The translations under genes were made by a program, and so were the position numbers. Shown in pieces: positions 1 to 12,716 of a stretch of 64,000 bases of DNA; position 1 is the first letter of the stretch; each line of letters begins with the position of its first letter. The notes below the pieces were generated by a model, which was given only the letters and a program-made list of their open reading frames with translations, did not search any database and was not told the DNA's origin. Source of the DNA: Nageia nagi (lineage: Eukaryota > Pinophyta); contig JBITNC010000001.1 of NCBI GenBank assembly GCA_050084985.1, positions 160,828,001 through 160,892,000 on the forward strand, given 5' to 3'.

Positions 1-984
1 TTTAACACTTCTAAATGATGTGACTGTGTATTTTGTAGTAAAAATACATCTTACGTTGGAAGGCCTCCTTGAGGTAAGAATTTACCCTTTAACCCCTTTT
101 AAGTTGCACTTAAGGGGTGAATTTTCCTTTTGACCCCATTGAAGACCCCTTGAGGTGCAAATTTAAGAGAACTTGGATTATTAAAGGATATTTTGGCTCA
201 AATTTTGTCATGATCCACCTCAAGACACTCTATGACCTTGAGCACCATTGAGGATTTGAATGGATTATGTTTGAATAATGCTATGGTAATGATAAGTTTG
301 TAATGGGAATATGTGTCATTTGTGACAATTTGATGTTGGCTTCAAGATGATTTGACATAGGTCATCTCGAGATGAAGAATGATCCAAAGACCCTAAGGAC
401 CAAAGGTGTATTGGTGATGGGAATAGAAGGGTAAGAGGAGGAAATGATTGGTGTTGATTCACTGACACACCCTATGACCATTGTAAATCATGTAGTTGCA
501 TGTAGAATAATTGCTATGATTGTCTATTTCTTGATGAAAATATGTTTGCAAAAATGTGTGGATTAATCTTACTTTGTAGAATAAGGTGATCGTTGTAGGT
601 AAAGGTGTGTTTCCCTTATTTTGTGTTTTTGGAAATCCAATATGAAATGGAGGGAAAAAAGAAAAATAAATTTAATGGGGTAAAAGTTGAATATGAGTGC
701 CCATATTATTGCCACATGAGGCAAATAGTAAAAACACTATTAGAAAAATACTAAGGTCTCCTTTTGGTATTACAAGATATTTAATGAGTAGAGAAATAAT
801 GGAGTAATGAACCTACTTAGTTTTGTTTTCTTGTGTTAGGTATGGATAAAAGTTAACACTAATTTTTCAATTAGTTAAAAATGCTCTAGAGTATTTAAGA
901 CCATTTCAATCATTCACAACTTTAAGCAAACCTACCTTAAAAAAATTATTAAAGGTGTGAGAAGATGTTCATTTGAACACACTT

Positions 985-1090
985 GAACCCCTTTGGCTAT
1001 AAATAGGAGGGGTGGAACATTAGAAAAACACCTACCCATATATCTCTATTTCATTTTTGTTATTCTCAAGCTTGGGTGTAGAATGAAAAC
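985..1090 (+). promoter_or_regulatory. TATA-box-like promoter region
   Basis: The sequence GGCTATAAATAGGAGG lies around 995-1010, a good plant TATA box. It is followed about 60-100 bp later by a pyrimidine-rich CTCTCTTCACTCTCC stretch typical of plant transcript leaders. The copia LTRs of this window carry the same kind of TATAAATAG core. This may therefore be the promoter of an old LTR whose other copy is not present, but no matching repeat or terminal dinucleotides were found. Confidence 0.3.
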
Positions 1091-2608
1091 AAGTCTCTCT
1101 TCACTCTCCAAGACAAGGTTGCATTCTTTTGCATTTCTATAATGCCTAGTTAAAGTAGTCATATTTTGATATATTTAATGAGTTGTGTGAAAGTAATGTT
1201 TGATAAAGGCTCACAAAATTCAAATTTGATAGAATTCTTATACTATTAGAAGAGACATATTGAATATTTTGTTGGTATATTGTCTTTTCTTTTAAATGTA
1301 AAGGAGTATAGTTATTATTATTTAAGTTAATGGTAAGTTTTTGGCATTCTATGAAAAAAACAAAAGTTGTATATGAAAGGCATATGAACATATTTGTTGA
1401 AAAGTCTTATCATGTACTCTTGTTTAGGAAAGGAATAATAGATCATTAATATTCTTTTCAAGTTGTTAGAATTATGTACTAGTTGAATAGATAAGACACT
1501 ATGCACCCCATGCTATTTTTACTCACAAAATTCTATCTTGAGTTTTGCTCTTACCTCACGCCTGTCTTGAATGCTCTACAACAAGATTTCTTACCAGTTG
1601 GAAACTTTGGGTTGGCATAACTAGATGGAGTGGAGAGTAAAATTATATTCCATCCTCATGCTATGCATTTATGTTTGTTTCATTGCCTAAACAAATGTTC
1701 AATTGGGACTATTTTCAAATTATGTTGAGAAAGTCTTTAAGAGTTTGATATTGAATTTTAACATTACACCCCCTTTTTCAAATACTCTTAGATAGATTTC
1801 TACACTTTCATTTAGGGCTCATGTGGTGTCATGGACCAAAGATAGCAAAGGTTTTAGAGTTTGTCTTTATGTGCCCTATCATTGTGTGTATCCTGCTAAT
1901 CATTGCAAACCATAAAAACTTGCTTGCAATACATTATTTTCAAATAATTCCTAGATTTATTTGTCTTTGTGGATAGGTGCTCATAATCTCTTATTCGATG
2001 AAAAACCTTTTTAACAACTTGGTGAAGGCTCCCCATTCCTTCCTATTGAGCTCACATAGTAATATATGCTAGATTCTTATGAAATAATGGCTCTCCTTGC
2101 CCCCAACTCCAAAGCCTTTTTCAAAACAAAAACCTTGAGTAAACTTCACCTTTTTATTTTTTTATTGAATTACTTGACAACATTGTCACCCTCTATTACA
2201 TCGACATGTGAAGGATAACTTCAAAACTTAAAAAAAAAATTACAAATAATATGGCATAATGTTACTATGATAAGTATGTAAAAAGGTACATGAACTAAAA
2301 ATTTAATGGATCCATCATCAACATATAAATTGAGTCACTAGATCTATGAAGAATGTTCTTTGTATGGCCAATATCCATTATTTTTTTTCTAATTGCATGC
2401 TATCTATGTGAAGGATAGGTTTAGTCACCTCCACTCTTTTGTGTTGGATGATGAATTTAACTTTTTTAATGGATTTCGCCAACACAACCTTGAAAACCCT
2501 TATGCATAGTCTTTTTCCCTATGAAGAACTTACTATGGTATAGTTAAATATTGATTAAATGATAACCAAAATGGAAAATAAATTTTACATATAAAATATT
2601 TAAGGTGA

Positions 2609-2650
2609 GTTAAAATTCCCAAATTATTAGTTAAAATTCCCAAATTATTA
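2609..2650. repeat. 21-bp tandem duplication
   Basis: Two exact copies of GTTAAAATTCCCAAATTATT plus A lie side by side. The identity points to a recent slippage or duplication event. Confidence 0.85.
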
Positions 2651-5600
2651 TCTTTCATCACACCCAAAGTAAATGTAATAATATAAGTATGAAATGTCAT
2701 ATGTAGATTAAGTATGAAGTAATTCCTTTAAAGGTACATTAATAAAGTATGATTTATTATTAATATAAAACTTTGATGAAAATTAAAGTTTTGAATTGAA
2801 ATATTTAGTATCAATATCAAGGCATACATGATCACAGTATGAAATTGATATTGTTATTATTTGCAAGATAGTAAACCAAGGAAAAGAGGTAGTTGAAAAA
2901 GGACCCAAAATCCTCCTAAGGTTTATAGAGATAGGAATCATATAATTTCCTTGCATTATGGTAAATTAAGAACAAATGGGTATGTCCTAATCCTCCTCCC
3001 TCCTTGTTCTTGACCCATACACCAAACGTCTACAAAGATGCTCGTTGACCAAAGGTCCATGGAGATGTTCGATGCTTGATACTCATTTTTCACATATCAA
3101 AGGAGTGTTCCACAATGAGACAAAGGAAAAAATACTAAATAACATGTTATACTTCATTTGTATTTCAAGATGATGATGAATTACCAAGTCATTAATAAGA
3201 GACTTGTATTAGCCTTATGATGCATTAATGTCCTTTGTAATAAGTTTATGAAAATTTTGTCATTATCTTAGATGTTGAAAAATGAAGTTATGAGGTGTAT
3301 TCAATCTTATTATAATTGATTATTAACTTAGAAATGATAAATAAGAAATGTTTTGTATTTATCTATTGTTAGTATAATGAATGGTAAATGAAAAGTAGGT
3401 GATTTTGTGTTTGGAAAATGCTAACATTGTGATTTAATGAGTTTTCTTATGAATAACCTTATAATTGTTACATGGTATGATTAATACTTTAATTATATAG
3501 AAGTAGGAATTAATATTTGTTCTTATGAAAATGGTTAATTAGTACTACAAATTATTAGAATTTGATGAAAATAATGTAGAATATATTCCTATAGAAGTAG
3601 GTTATTAATCCTGACAAATCCAAAATTATCCCAACAACTTAGAATCAATCCTAGATTTGTACTAAGGTTATAAATGACAATTCATGACCATTTGGGAAAC
3701 TTTAGGGACTCTTGGGCTCAAAATGGTTACAAATGGGACCTAATGGGATTAAATGGGATCATTTGGGATCCTTTGGGATGAATGCAAGAAAATAGTGGAG
3801 AACCTTCACCAAGTAGACCTACACTGCTAGATGATGAACAAAAGGAATATTCTTTATGTGAGGACCACTTAGTGCCACATTACTTTTATAGCAATAATGG
3901 CTAGACCTTACCTCACAACTCACTATTTTATGTATGCATGAGGACTTTTAAAAAGTAGTTTCATATACACGATACAATGTGTATGGCATAAATGAAATTA
4001 TGTGACTTCTTGAGTAAGCCTATAACCAAGACTTCTGAGGTACACCTCATAGGCAAAGATGAATGGTGTTAAACCCTAAAACTTGTATTGTGCATGGTGT
4101 CTTGTACCCTCTTTGCTATATGTTAACATTAGTTTATGTTTAATAGGTTATGGGTGGTTCTTTTTGTCAACACATTTAATAATAAATTAGACTAAACAAC
4201 CAGTTGAGGATATTGTTTAATATCCATAGCTCTCGAAGTTATGGGCATAGTGATGTCGAACCACATGGTGGGCCTAGCTGATAATTATGGGTATGCTAGT
4301 GACTCATATCCTCCAACAGGTGAGTTAGGTGTGGATAGCAATAAAAAAAACTACTATTATCAAGTGAGCGTAATTAGTAGTCATGCCACTTGCAGTTAGC
4401 AAATAGAGATATGATGATTATTCCATAAGCGATGCCACCCTCTCATAAGGAAGCTTTCCTAGGAAAAGCTACCTACTCCTATGAGATGGAGAGTTATCAT
4501 CAAGTGATGATGCTAACTTAATGAAAATGCAATCTCTCAGGTGGTATGGGCCTCAAGTAGAAAATCACTACATTGTGAACAAAAACCCTATGGCACATGG
4601 GACATGGAATAGGAATGGTGAGGTTACTTTTGAGTCATCTTCTCCATAGGGTGAGTGTTGAGAATTGAACACTAGAAAAGTTTATCAAGGTTGGTTACAT
4701 AGGGTTCTTGATCAATCTTGCCATGTGAGTGCTAAACTAGCTAGCAACGTTATCAAACTGATGTGGGATCGCCTGGTTTATTCCTAGAATATTGAGTGCT
4801 AAGCTAAATAATAAAAAAATTTAGGTATGAAATTTAAGGTTTTGGTTGATACAAATAATGGATGTGTTATAATTTTTTATGTTCTTTCTATCTTTTGAAT
4901 CTCCATTACCCTAAAGGCATAAAAAATGACTCACCTTATTCCTTTAAAATAATCTCCTTCATTATTTTGGTCAAAATTAGATCCTCAAAATTCAAAATTT
5001 TGTGGTGTGTTATGCATGCAAAACAAAAATAAAATAAATTTTTTTGATACATAGTGATATGCATGATCTATTAGAGTATGATCTAATATCAACATTCACT
5101 CGTAGTTGCATCACTACTTTACATTATAGTGATTAAACTCTCACTAGCTATTCTAGTAGCCATCAGCATACCTACATTGCAATCTAGGTTCTAGAGACAT
5201 TAAATCTAAATGGTGCATAGTATAATTTCAAATTTCCTCATATTTATATTCCCTCACCATAGTTGTGACAATAATAGGAGGCTTGTTGTCCTCTATTCAT
5301 GCTTCATTAGTAAAATGAGGCATGTTGATCGTACTCCCAATTTATATCCATTATTAGTCATCCATGACTTTGGATAGTAACTTATTCTTAGATTTTCATT
5401 GATTGACAAGGAACCAATGGAAACTCCCTATTTCATCAAATAACTTGATTACTATCATCCAAAGTCTTTATTCCAATTGTAGTCTTTGGTTTGAAAGAAC
5501 AATATTTTAAGCTTGATTTGCTTTTTCATCTAGAGTGTTTGATCCAACTATAGTCTCTATGTTAAAATAATAGTTTATGAGATCAATTTTCTATGTGTAA

Positions 5601-5689
5601 GATATCACTTTATCTCACTCTAAAACCCACACTAATATCTTTTTAAGTACATAAGAATTGTTTGACAAGATACAATTGAATTTCATGGA

Positions 5690-6330
5690 CTAAAGTGAGA
5701 AATAAGATTCATGATGCAAATATAGTTTGATGGATTGCAATGGGAAATAAGATGCATGATGCAAATATAGTTTTATATCAACATTGAAAAATAATATGCA
5801 TGATCCAAATATAGTTTCATGGACTACAATGATGGATGTTAATAAATATGTTGTACCTCTTGATGTTAATATACAATATCCTTTGTATATATATATAATT
5901 TTGAAGCATAGTTTGTAAAAATCTTAATGAAAATTTTAGCATTTTCACATACTATTGTTGAGAATTAGGCATAAATTACAATGGGACTATTTTTTTCTCT
6001 TTCTATTCTATGTGAGAATTTTCTTCTTGAATCTTGTAAATTAAATGCATGATGCAAACATAATTTCATGGATTGCAATGATTGGAGGATATGCAATTCA
6101 TGGTTATAAAAAGGATTCCCTTAAACTCTTTGATTTGATGAAATAATTGAGAACCAACCCTAATAACATAATCTTTGTATGTATTGTACTTACATGTAAT
6201 AATGTAGTTCTAGTGAATAAAGGTTATAAATAGTTTAAAGCCTTATGTACTAAGGTCAATTACTACAAGACTTATGTAGGTATAAGTAAAATAATCTTTA
6301 GTGGGAATGATGTAAAATGGCTGCTTCCAA
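5690..6330 (+). pseudogene. Pentatricopeptide-repeat (PPR) protein fragment
   Basis: From about 6,046 the plus strand reads MHDANIISWIAMIGGYAIHG, then a repeat with KDSLKLFDLMK, a TAA stop, then NPNNIIFVCIVLTC and LVNKGYK. This is the organisation of plant PLS-type PPR proteins (D-x-x-SW-x-AMI-x-GYA-x-HG, then A-L-x-LF-x-xM, P-N-x-x-TF-x-x-xL-x-AC and a GLV-like segment). Upstream, at about 5,700-5,850, three degenerate copies of the sequence around ATGCATGATGCAAATATAGT repeat every 50-60 bp, as if one PPR helix pair had been re-amplified. PPR proteins bind organellar RNA. This copy has stops and lost frames and cannot make a full protein. Confidence 0.75.
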
Positions 6331-8900
6331 AAGGATTAACAATTTATTGTAGTAAGAATATGCCCTAAATACCCAATGAACTTCATTTATCTTCCTATAT
6401 TGATCTTCTCATATTACAGCAATACTTGCACTCCTTTATCTCTCTCTCATAATTACATTTTCCTCTCAATCTCTTCATGCTCATAATTTCTTCGCAAGCC
6501 TCTTTTTATTAGATTGAAGAGCCTAAGATTATAAATAAAGTGATATAAAATGTAGTAGATAGAACTTATTATGTATATCTACTATCTATAATTTCCATCA
6601 TCATTTTTGCATGTAATTTTAGCTTATTAGTTATCTCTCCAAAGACAAATAAAATCTCTTTGTAAAATATATAGAAAAAATACATAGGATTGAAAAATAC
6701 ATACAAAGGTTACAAAACACCTTACAACCTTGAAATGGACTATACCAATAGAAGTGTGACATGTTAAAATTAAATGAGACTTAAAAAAAATCAAAAGGAT
6801 TTGAAAAAGATGCAAGCTATCCAACCTCCATAATCCCCCTTGCACCCCTAACAAATCTGACACAGTGCAAATTTTGAGTATGCATGCAAATCTTCTAATT
6901 TAGGGATAAACAAACTGTATTTATCATTTTTAAGTTTATACATATTGCATTTATCTATTTTAGGTTAACCAAACAATGTATATAAAAAATATTGAAAAAA
7001 ACCTAAGTGTTGAAGTTAGAAGCTATCAAAATGGTCTTATAAGGATTTGAACCACATTTATGCTAGAAAATTACAATATTTTTACTAGCATACCATCAAT
7101 TGTAACATAAAACAAACCTAAAAATGTTTATATTTAAAATAAAAAGAGGATTATATGAAGTGGGATTAACTCCTTGCATCAGAAAAGAAAAGTGGACCCC
7201 ACCAATGCCTATTTTTAGTATTTGATGATGTCAGATTTATCATGGTATGAGGGGGTAATTCAAAAGGCTGCTTAGCCTACACCTTTGAAAAAATTGTATC
7301 AACCATATGCTTCCTTCTAGGCCAATTCATGCTAATAATGTACCTACCTTTTCACCTCCCATAAGTTTGGATCCATGTGTGAAAAGAACTTGTATGCCTT
7401 GCTTTATGCTCAGATCATAGTGGGTTTAGATTTGGTCAGGTAAGGTAATGGTCTGTGTTGGTTGAAACTATCCCTACTTGGTCATCATGCTTATTACCAG
7501 TCTACTTCATCTAATGTTTGTGTGAGCTATCCATCCGATGACTATCCCACATGGTGTCCCATGAGCCTACCAACCTGCATGATTGATGTGCTCTATTATG
7601 TATGCTTACAATGGATTGGTAGATTTGCATTATGTGGTAGCCAAATGTGCTTCTTATTTTTTTTCTTCTATACCAACATTCATGTCATTGCTTATGTAAC
7701 AATCCTCATTAGGGTGAAAGCAAGAAGTTTGGTCCACTTAAAGGGGAAGTGGGGAAAATCAGTGAAGTAAAAAACTCATTTTTGGAAAAATAAGGATCTT
7801 GATTTAGGTTTAGGATCCCAATAAATATCAATATTTCGATATATTGGGATCGATATTTAAATCTCCTATTTTTCCTTAGATTTAGGCTTGCAAAAGGTTT
7901 GGTGAGCCAACACTTAGCCTTGGACCTACAAGTATATATTCATGGCAATTTTAATGGGAAATCTCAACTTCAAGCATACATATGATGGAATTTTTGGTAG
8001 AATTTTTTTATAAAATTAAAACCCATTATAGATTAAATATGTAGATTTAAAATATGTAATTCTTTTTACAACTGTATAAGATTTTATATTTTTTAATTAT
8101 TTTTTTAGTAAAAGTGGTCCATATACTTGAAATATGAGGGTATCATATTTTATTAATAAGTTTTTTTTGGGGAGATTTATGAAAAATAAATTATATAGGG
8201 ACAAGATTCATAGAATTATCTATAAGATTAAAAATAATTGAAAAAAGATTAAGTTTAGATCAAATTAAGGTGGACAAACATGAGCAATTTTCGAAACCAC
8301 AAATATACAAGGTAAAAAATTAATAAAAAAATATATTAATTGAAAAATTATGTAAAAATATCCAAGACAAGCTCCAATATATTAAGTATATTTTTCTAAA
8401 AGTATTTTAAAAAATACCTTGATTTTAGTCAAATTATGGTGGATGGACATGCGCCTGGTATGGTCCAAAAATACTTTTTTTTAAAGTGGTTTTTGTTAAT
8501 CCTAATGATTTTTAAATTCTATTATTTGAGTATTGGAAAAAATTATAGATTTGAAAATTAGACTCTGAGCACTACATTTTCACCCTATCGACCACTTATG
8601 ACCTCATTTACATGATTTATGAATATATATTTCATGATAGGTGCCCCAAAGGAACCAAAACCATGGAAGGTACATAAGTAATTACAAACTTGGAAGTAGA
8701 AGTGGGTAGCCAATAACATAGGAAGATGTCACTTAGTATGCAAAGAGGCTTCTACTGCATCATCTCCAACCATTCCTTGAATGGTGGTGATAAATTATGG
8801 TAGGAGAATGATGGTTGGTTTTGATTAGCTAAATGGATTGTTTATGTACTAGACTCTCTTTATTATGGTTTCAACCATCTTACATTTTTTTTTCTTGTTA
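6331..8900. other. AT-rich DNA without a supported gene
   Basis: Open frames at 6,627-6,863 (-) and 7,462-7,770 (+) have no recognisable motif. Their composition is that of the flanks, so I do not call them genes. The stretch is probably decayed repeat or upstream intron of the gene that follows. Confidence 0.45.
7814..7851. repeat. Short inverted repeat (hairpin)
   Basis: GATCCCAATA and TATTGGGATC are perfect 10-bp inverted arms separated by 18 bp. The spacer itself carries TATC/GATA, which extends the stem with a small bulge. It may be the relic of a small inverted-repeat element. No gene abuts it. Confidence 0.6.
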
Positions 8901-8905
8901 TAGAT

Positions 8906-9464
8906 ATGGCTAACAATATTATATCATGTGGAAATAATCCTCAAGAGAATATGATACATGTATATGGTGTTCAAGGAGAGTGGTATGTTAAGCAGAATAA
9001 TAGTAAGCCACACTACATATGTGTTTATGGAGTTTGCCATATGAATGGGGGGTGGAAATGTGGTAATTGCCAAAGATTAAATATACATAGGAGAAAAAAT
9101 CACCCTAAGTTGGGAGATGTTCCAAAGAGACATAATCCAACATCTGATATCCCCTCCTCCACTTCTACTTATTCTACATATCAATATGAGCTTATGAGGA
9201 AAGATTTAAAAAAGGTACTTACCCAACAATATCAAAATAAAGTTTATAAAGAAAAACAAAAATGGTATCAAAAGGAAAATGTGTTGTCCTATGAAAAACT
9301 ATCCAAGAAAGCGAAGAAAACCATCAATGTAGAAATGCAAAAATATAAAGTTGAGGAAAAGAAAATGGATTGAAGCTTTTTATTTGAAAAAGGACTTGAA
9401 AGATTGAGGGCATTTGACTTTGGAGGAGATATTGACTACACATGTGGATGATAATAATATAAGC
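8906..9464 (+). pseudogene. First long exon of the array gene, unknown family
   Basis: The frame is open from ATG 8,906 to a TGA at 9,371-9,373. It then continues in frame with FLFEKGLERLRAFDFGGDID to about 9,450. The TGA follows KMD and looks like a mutated TGG (Trp). A good acceptor-like TTTTTTTTTCTTGTTATAG lies directly upstream. The protein has GGWKCGNCQ and other Cys/His residues in the first 70 residues, which could be a small zinc-binding module. A basic, Lys/Gln-rich helical segment follows at residues 100-155. I do not recognise the family. The intron-like DNA after it matches the introns of the downstream short-exon array, so it is probably the 5' exon of the same gene. Confidence 0.5.
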
Positions 9465-9502
9465 ATGTTTTCTTATTGTATACATGTTTTTAACTATATG
9501 CA

Positions 9503-10862
9503 TGATCCATAAACTCTACTTCAAGATTTATTTTGGATCTTCACACTTTTTTCATATTAGTATTTATGAAAATAAAAATACACACCAAATAAAAAAACAT
9601 ACAAAAATGATGTATACACATAGTTACCCTAGTTTGATCGATGTGGTCTACATATCGCAAATAACAATCCATTATTATAGAGTCCATTTTACAATGTTAT
9701 TGTATGATCCTTCTTACTTCACTCTTTTATTTTTTGAAGCCAAACCACATGATCATTGTAGGATCTCCATTGAATCTTTTTCTTGAATATGACTCTCTTT
9801 TCAACAAAATTTCTTATATTTCCATTTCTTTTATTTTGAGATGATATCTTTAGAACCACTCTTTATTTTTTTTCTTTCCATCATGGTGATTATATCATTC
9901 ACTTCTTTATCTATGGTAATAATATTGTCCATGTGTTTTTCTTCTTCTATTCAAGCTTGAAATACACCTTCAATATTACTCTCATGGTTTTGTTTTTCCA
10001 TGGATTTTACAATAAAATGGAGTTTTCTACATTCTTTTCAATCCTACACTAACTCACTCCCCTTGGGAGGAAATCCACACTAAAGGACTTAACTTTTTCC
10101 ATATTCCATGTTCACTTTTATAACATTAATGGATTACAATTTGGAGTTTATGGTTATATGGTGATAAGATAATATTTGTTATTTTTCCTCCTTTACAGTA
10201 TGCTCTCTCACCCTCACAACAATAATCTCCCTCATTTGTATTCCTGTAGCATTATTTTGGCCTCCTATGGTTATATTCTCCTATCTTTTTGGATTTTGCA
10301 AAACTATTAAAACTATTTCTAGTGACATTTTATCATGACCATAATTCCAAATATCACAAAAATTTATTTAGGTGTTCTTGGATATATTTATCTAAATTGG
10401 TCCAAATTTTACATTTAAACTCCTTATTGGTAGCTCCTAGAATCATCATCAAGTTGGCATCCAACATAGATTTACACCTGGCAACTATCAAAATTGACTT
10501 AATGAACACATAATGATAATTTACCATTTTTTGAGCACCATAACTTTGAATTATTTAATCCAAATGCTTTCAAATTTTAATCACATGTTCACCATAATAC
10601 AAGGTACTAATGATTAAAATTTTAAAGCTATGAATCAACCTAATATGCTTTTGGTGAATCCATAAATAGAGCCTTCCATGCATATTTTGTATTTTTTATA
10701 TTTAACTTCAAATTTTACAAATCCCATAGCTCCATTTTATTTATCATTTGGAGCATTAAAATTGTGAAAGAGAGCTATTTAATATGGAAGAGAATAATAA
10801 AAAAAATTATAAACTTGAAAAATCACCTTTTTTTTAAAGACTTCGAAATCCATTTTAGATCA
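9503..10862. repeat. Left LTR of the non-autonomous element
   Basis: It aligns along its whole length with 11,289-12,682, with many small differences. For example CCTACACTAACTCACT is shared at about 10,044 and 11,834. It begins TGATCC and ends AGATCA. Confidence 0.75.
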
Positions 10863-11288
10863 CTCGTCCCATTTAATGGGCTTTTGGTCCCACAAAAGCC
10901 TTGGTATCAAAATGATAAGGAAATAATTCCCACACAAATACCAATCTACTTCTTGGATTGGCTCAAATAATATGAATTTGCTTAGCATATCAAGTATATC
11001 ACTTCACATTCTTAACAAAACAATAAGCAAAAGATTTTTTATTCCAACATAGCTTCCTCAATCATCACAACTATTGAGAAAACATGCACTTCTTCCCACC
11101 ATAATTCATGTCAAGATAAATATTGCATTGAAAATATTTTTCAATTGCTAATAAAAATTTATGATGAAAAAAATGAAATTTTACCTCAACCTTTCATGCT
11201 TCCAATTTGTAAATCCACAAAAGCACCCATTTCACTTTTCAAACAAGCTCCATCAGTTCCCAATAATAAAACTCCTATGATACCTACT

Positions 11289-12682
11289 TGATCTATAAAC
11301 CCTACTTCAAGATTTATTATGGATCTCACACTTTATTTATTTTAGTGTTTGTAGAAATAAAAATGCACACCAAATCAATAATACACAAAATGATCTACAC
11401 ACATAGTTACCCTAGTTCGACCAATGTGGTCTACATCCAAAAAATAGAAATCCATTATTTTATATTCCATTTTACAATATCACTTGTATGATCCTTCTTG
11501 TTTCCTCTTCTATTTGTCAAATCCAAATCACATGATCACTGGAGGCACTCCACTGAACCCCTTTCTTGAAGATAACTCTCTTTTCAATCAAAGTCCTTGA
11601 GCATATTTCCACATCTCTTTTTCCAAAATGACATATTTAAAACTACACTTATTCTTTTTTTTTTTCCATGATGACGATTATATCATCTAATTCTTTCTCT
11701 ATGATAATAATCTTGTCCATGTTCCTTTCCTTCTTCTATGAAAGCTTGAAATACATCTCTAATTAGTCTCATATTTTTGTTATTTTCCATGGAGTTTACA
11801 ATAAAATGGAGTCTCCTACATTCTTTTCAATCCTACACTAACTCACTCTCCTTGGGAGAAAATCCATACTAAAGGAATTAACTTTTTCCATACTCCATGT
11901 TCCCTTTTATAACATTAAGGGATTACGAATTTGGAGTTTATGGTTACATGGTGATAAGATAATATTTGTTATTTTTCCTCCTTTACAATATGGTATCTCA
12001 CCCTCATAAAAATAATATCTCTTATTTGTATTCCTATAGCATTATTTTTGCCTCATGTGGTTATATTCTCCTATCTTTTTGGATTTTGCAAAACTATCAA
12101 AACTACTTCTAGTGCCATTTTTTCATGACCATGACTTCATGACCATAATTCCAAATGTCATGAAATTTCATTCAAGTGTTCTTGGATATATTTATCTTAA
12201 TTGGTTAAATTTTCACACTTTAAATCCTTACTAGTAGCTCCTAGCATCGCCATCAAGTTGGCCTCAAATGCATATTTGCACCTGATAGCTGTCATAATTT
12301 TGACTTGTCATGAACGTAGATTGATAATTTACTATTTTGTAAGTGCCATTAATTCCATGTATTTAATCCAAATGCATTCAAATTTTAAACACATGTTCAC
12401 CATAATATTAGGTACTAGTGACTAAAATTTTAAGCTATCAATCAACCTTATATACATATAGTGAATCCATCAATAGAGCCTTCCATGCATATTTTACATT
12501 TTTGATATTTAACTCCAAATTTTGAAAAGCCATAACTTACAAACCATAGGTCCATTTTATTCATCATTTGAAGATTTGGAATTGTTAAAGAGAGCTATTT
12601 AATATGGAATATAATAATCAACAAAATTATAAACTTGAAAAATGATCTTTTTTTAAAAGACTTCAAAATCCATTTCAGATCA
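11289..12682. repeat. Right LTR of the non-autonomous element
   Basis: This is the second copy of the left LTR. It begins TGATCT and ends CAGATCA. It is slightly longer because of small insertions, for example a repeated CATGAC near 12,125-12,142. Confidence 0.75.
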
Positions 12683-12716
12683 ACGCATGTGTATTCGTAT
12701 TTTGCAGACCTTGTAG

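Larger units (their letters stand above)
1..5689. other. Unclassified AT-rich DNA
   Basis: I see no gene that I can support here. All reading frames are short and lack recognisable motifs. A somewhat more GC-rich stretch at about 4,200-4,750 is not coding in any frame I could follow. The block is probably old repeat DNA; its family is unknown. Confidence 0.5.
9503..12682 (-). mobile_element. Non-autonomous LTR retrotransposon (LARD/TRIM-like)
   Basis: Two direct repeats of about 1.36-1.39 kb (9,503-10,862 and 11,289-12,682) flank only 426 bp of internal DNA. Each repeat begins TGATC and ends GATCA, so the termini are TG...CA and inverted. The flanks are ATGCA (9,498-9,502) and ACGCA (12,683-12,687), a 5-bp target duplication with one C/T difference. 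No gag or pol frame is present, so transposition must have depended on a partner element. Read on the minus strand, AGTAGGTATCATAGGAG follows the LTR within 4 bp and resembles an initiator-Met primer site. The other end has ATGGGACGAG as a possible polypurine tract. A rival primer-like TTGGTATCA at about 10,901 on the plus strand leaves the orientation uncertain. Confidence 0.75.

Noticed and set aside
1146-1391. 81-codon minus-strand frame
   Set aside because: Asn/Leu/Ser-rich from AT composition; no homology pattern; lies just downstream of a plus-strand TATA-like site.
4200-4750. Organellar DNA insertion
   Set aside because: The stretch is a little more GC-rich, but I recognise no plastid or mitochondrial gene, tRNA or rRNA in it.
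6627-6863. 78-codon minus-strand frame starting MSDLLGVQGG
   Set aside because: Mostly Phe/Leu from T-rich DNA; no conserved pattern beyond the first few residues.
7462-7770. 102-codon plus-strand frame as a gene
   Set aside because: No motif, start context or splice support; composition equals the flanks.
9503-12682. Simple tandem segmental duplication instead of an LTR element
   Set aside because: TG...CA-type inverted ends, a 5-bp near-perfect target duplication and primer-site-like sequences fit an LTR element better.
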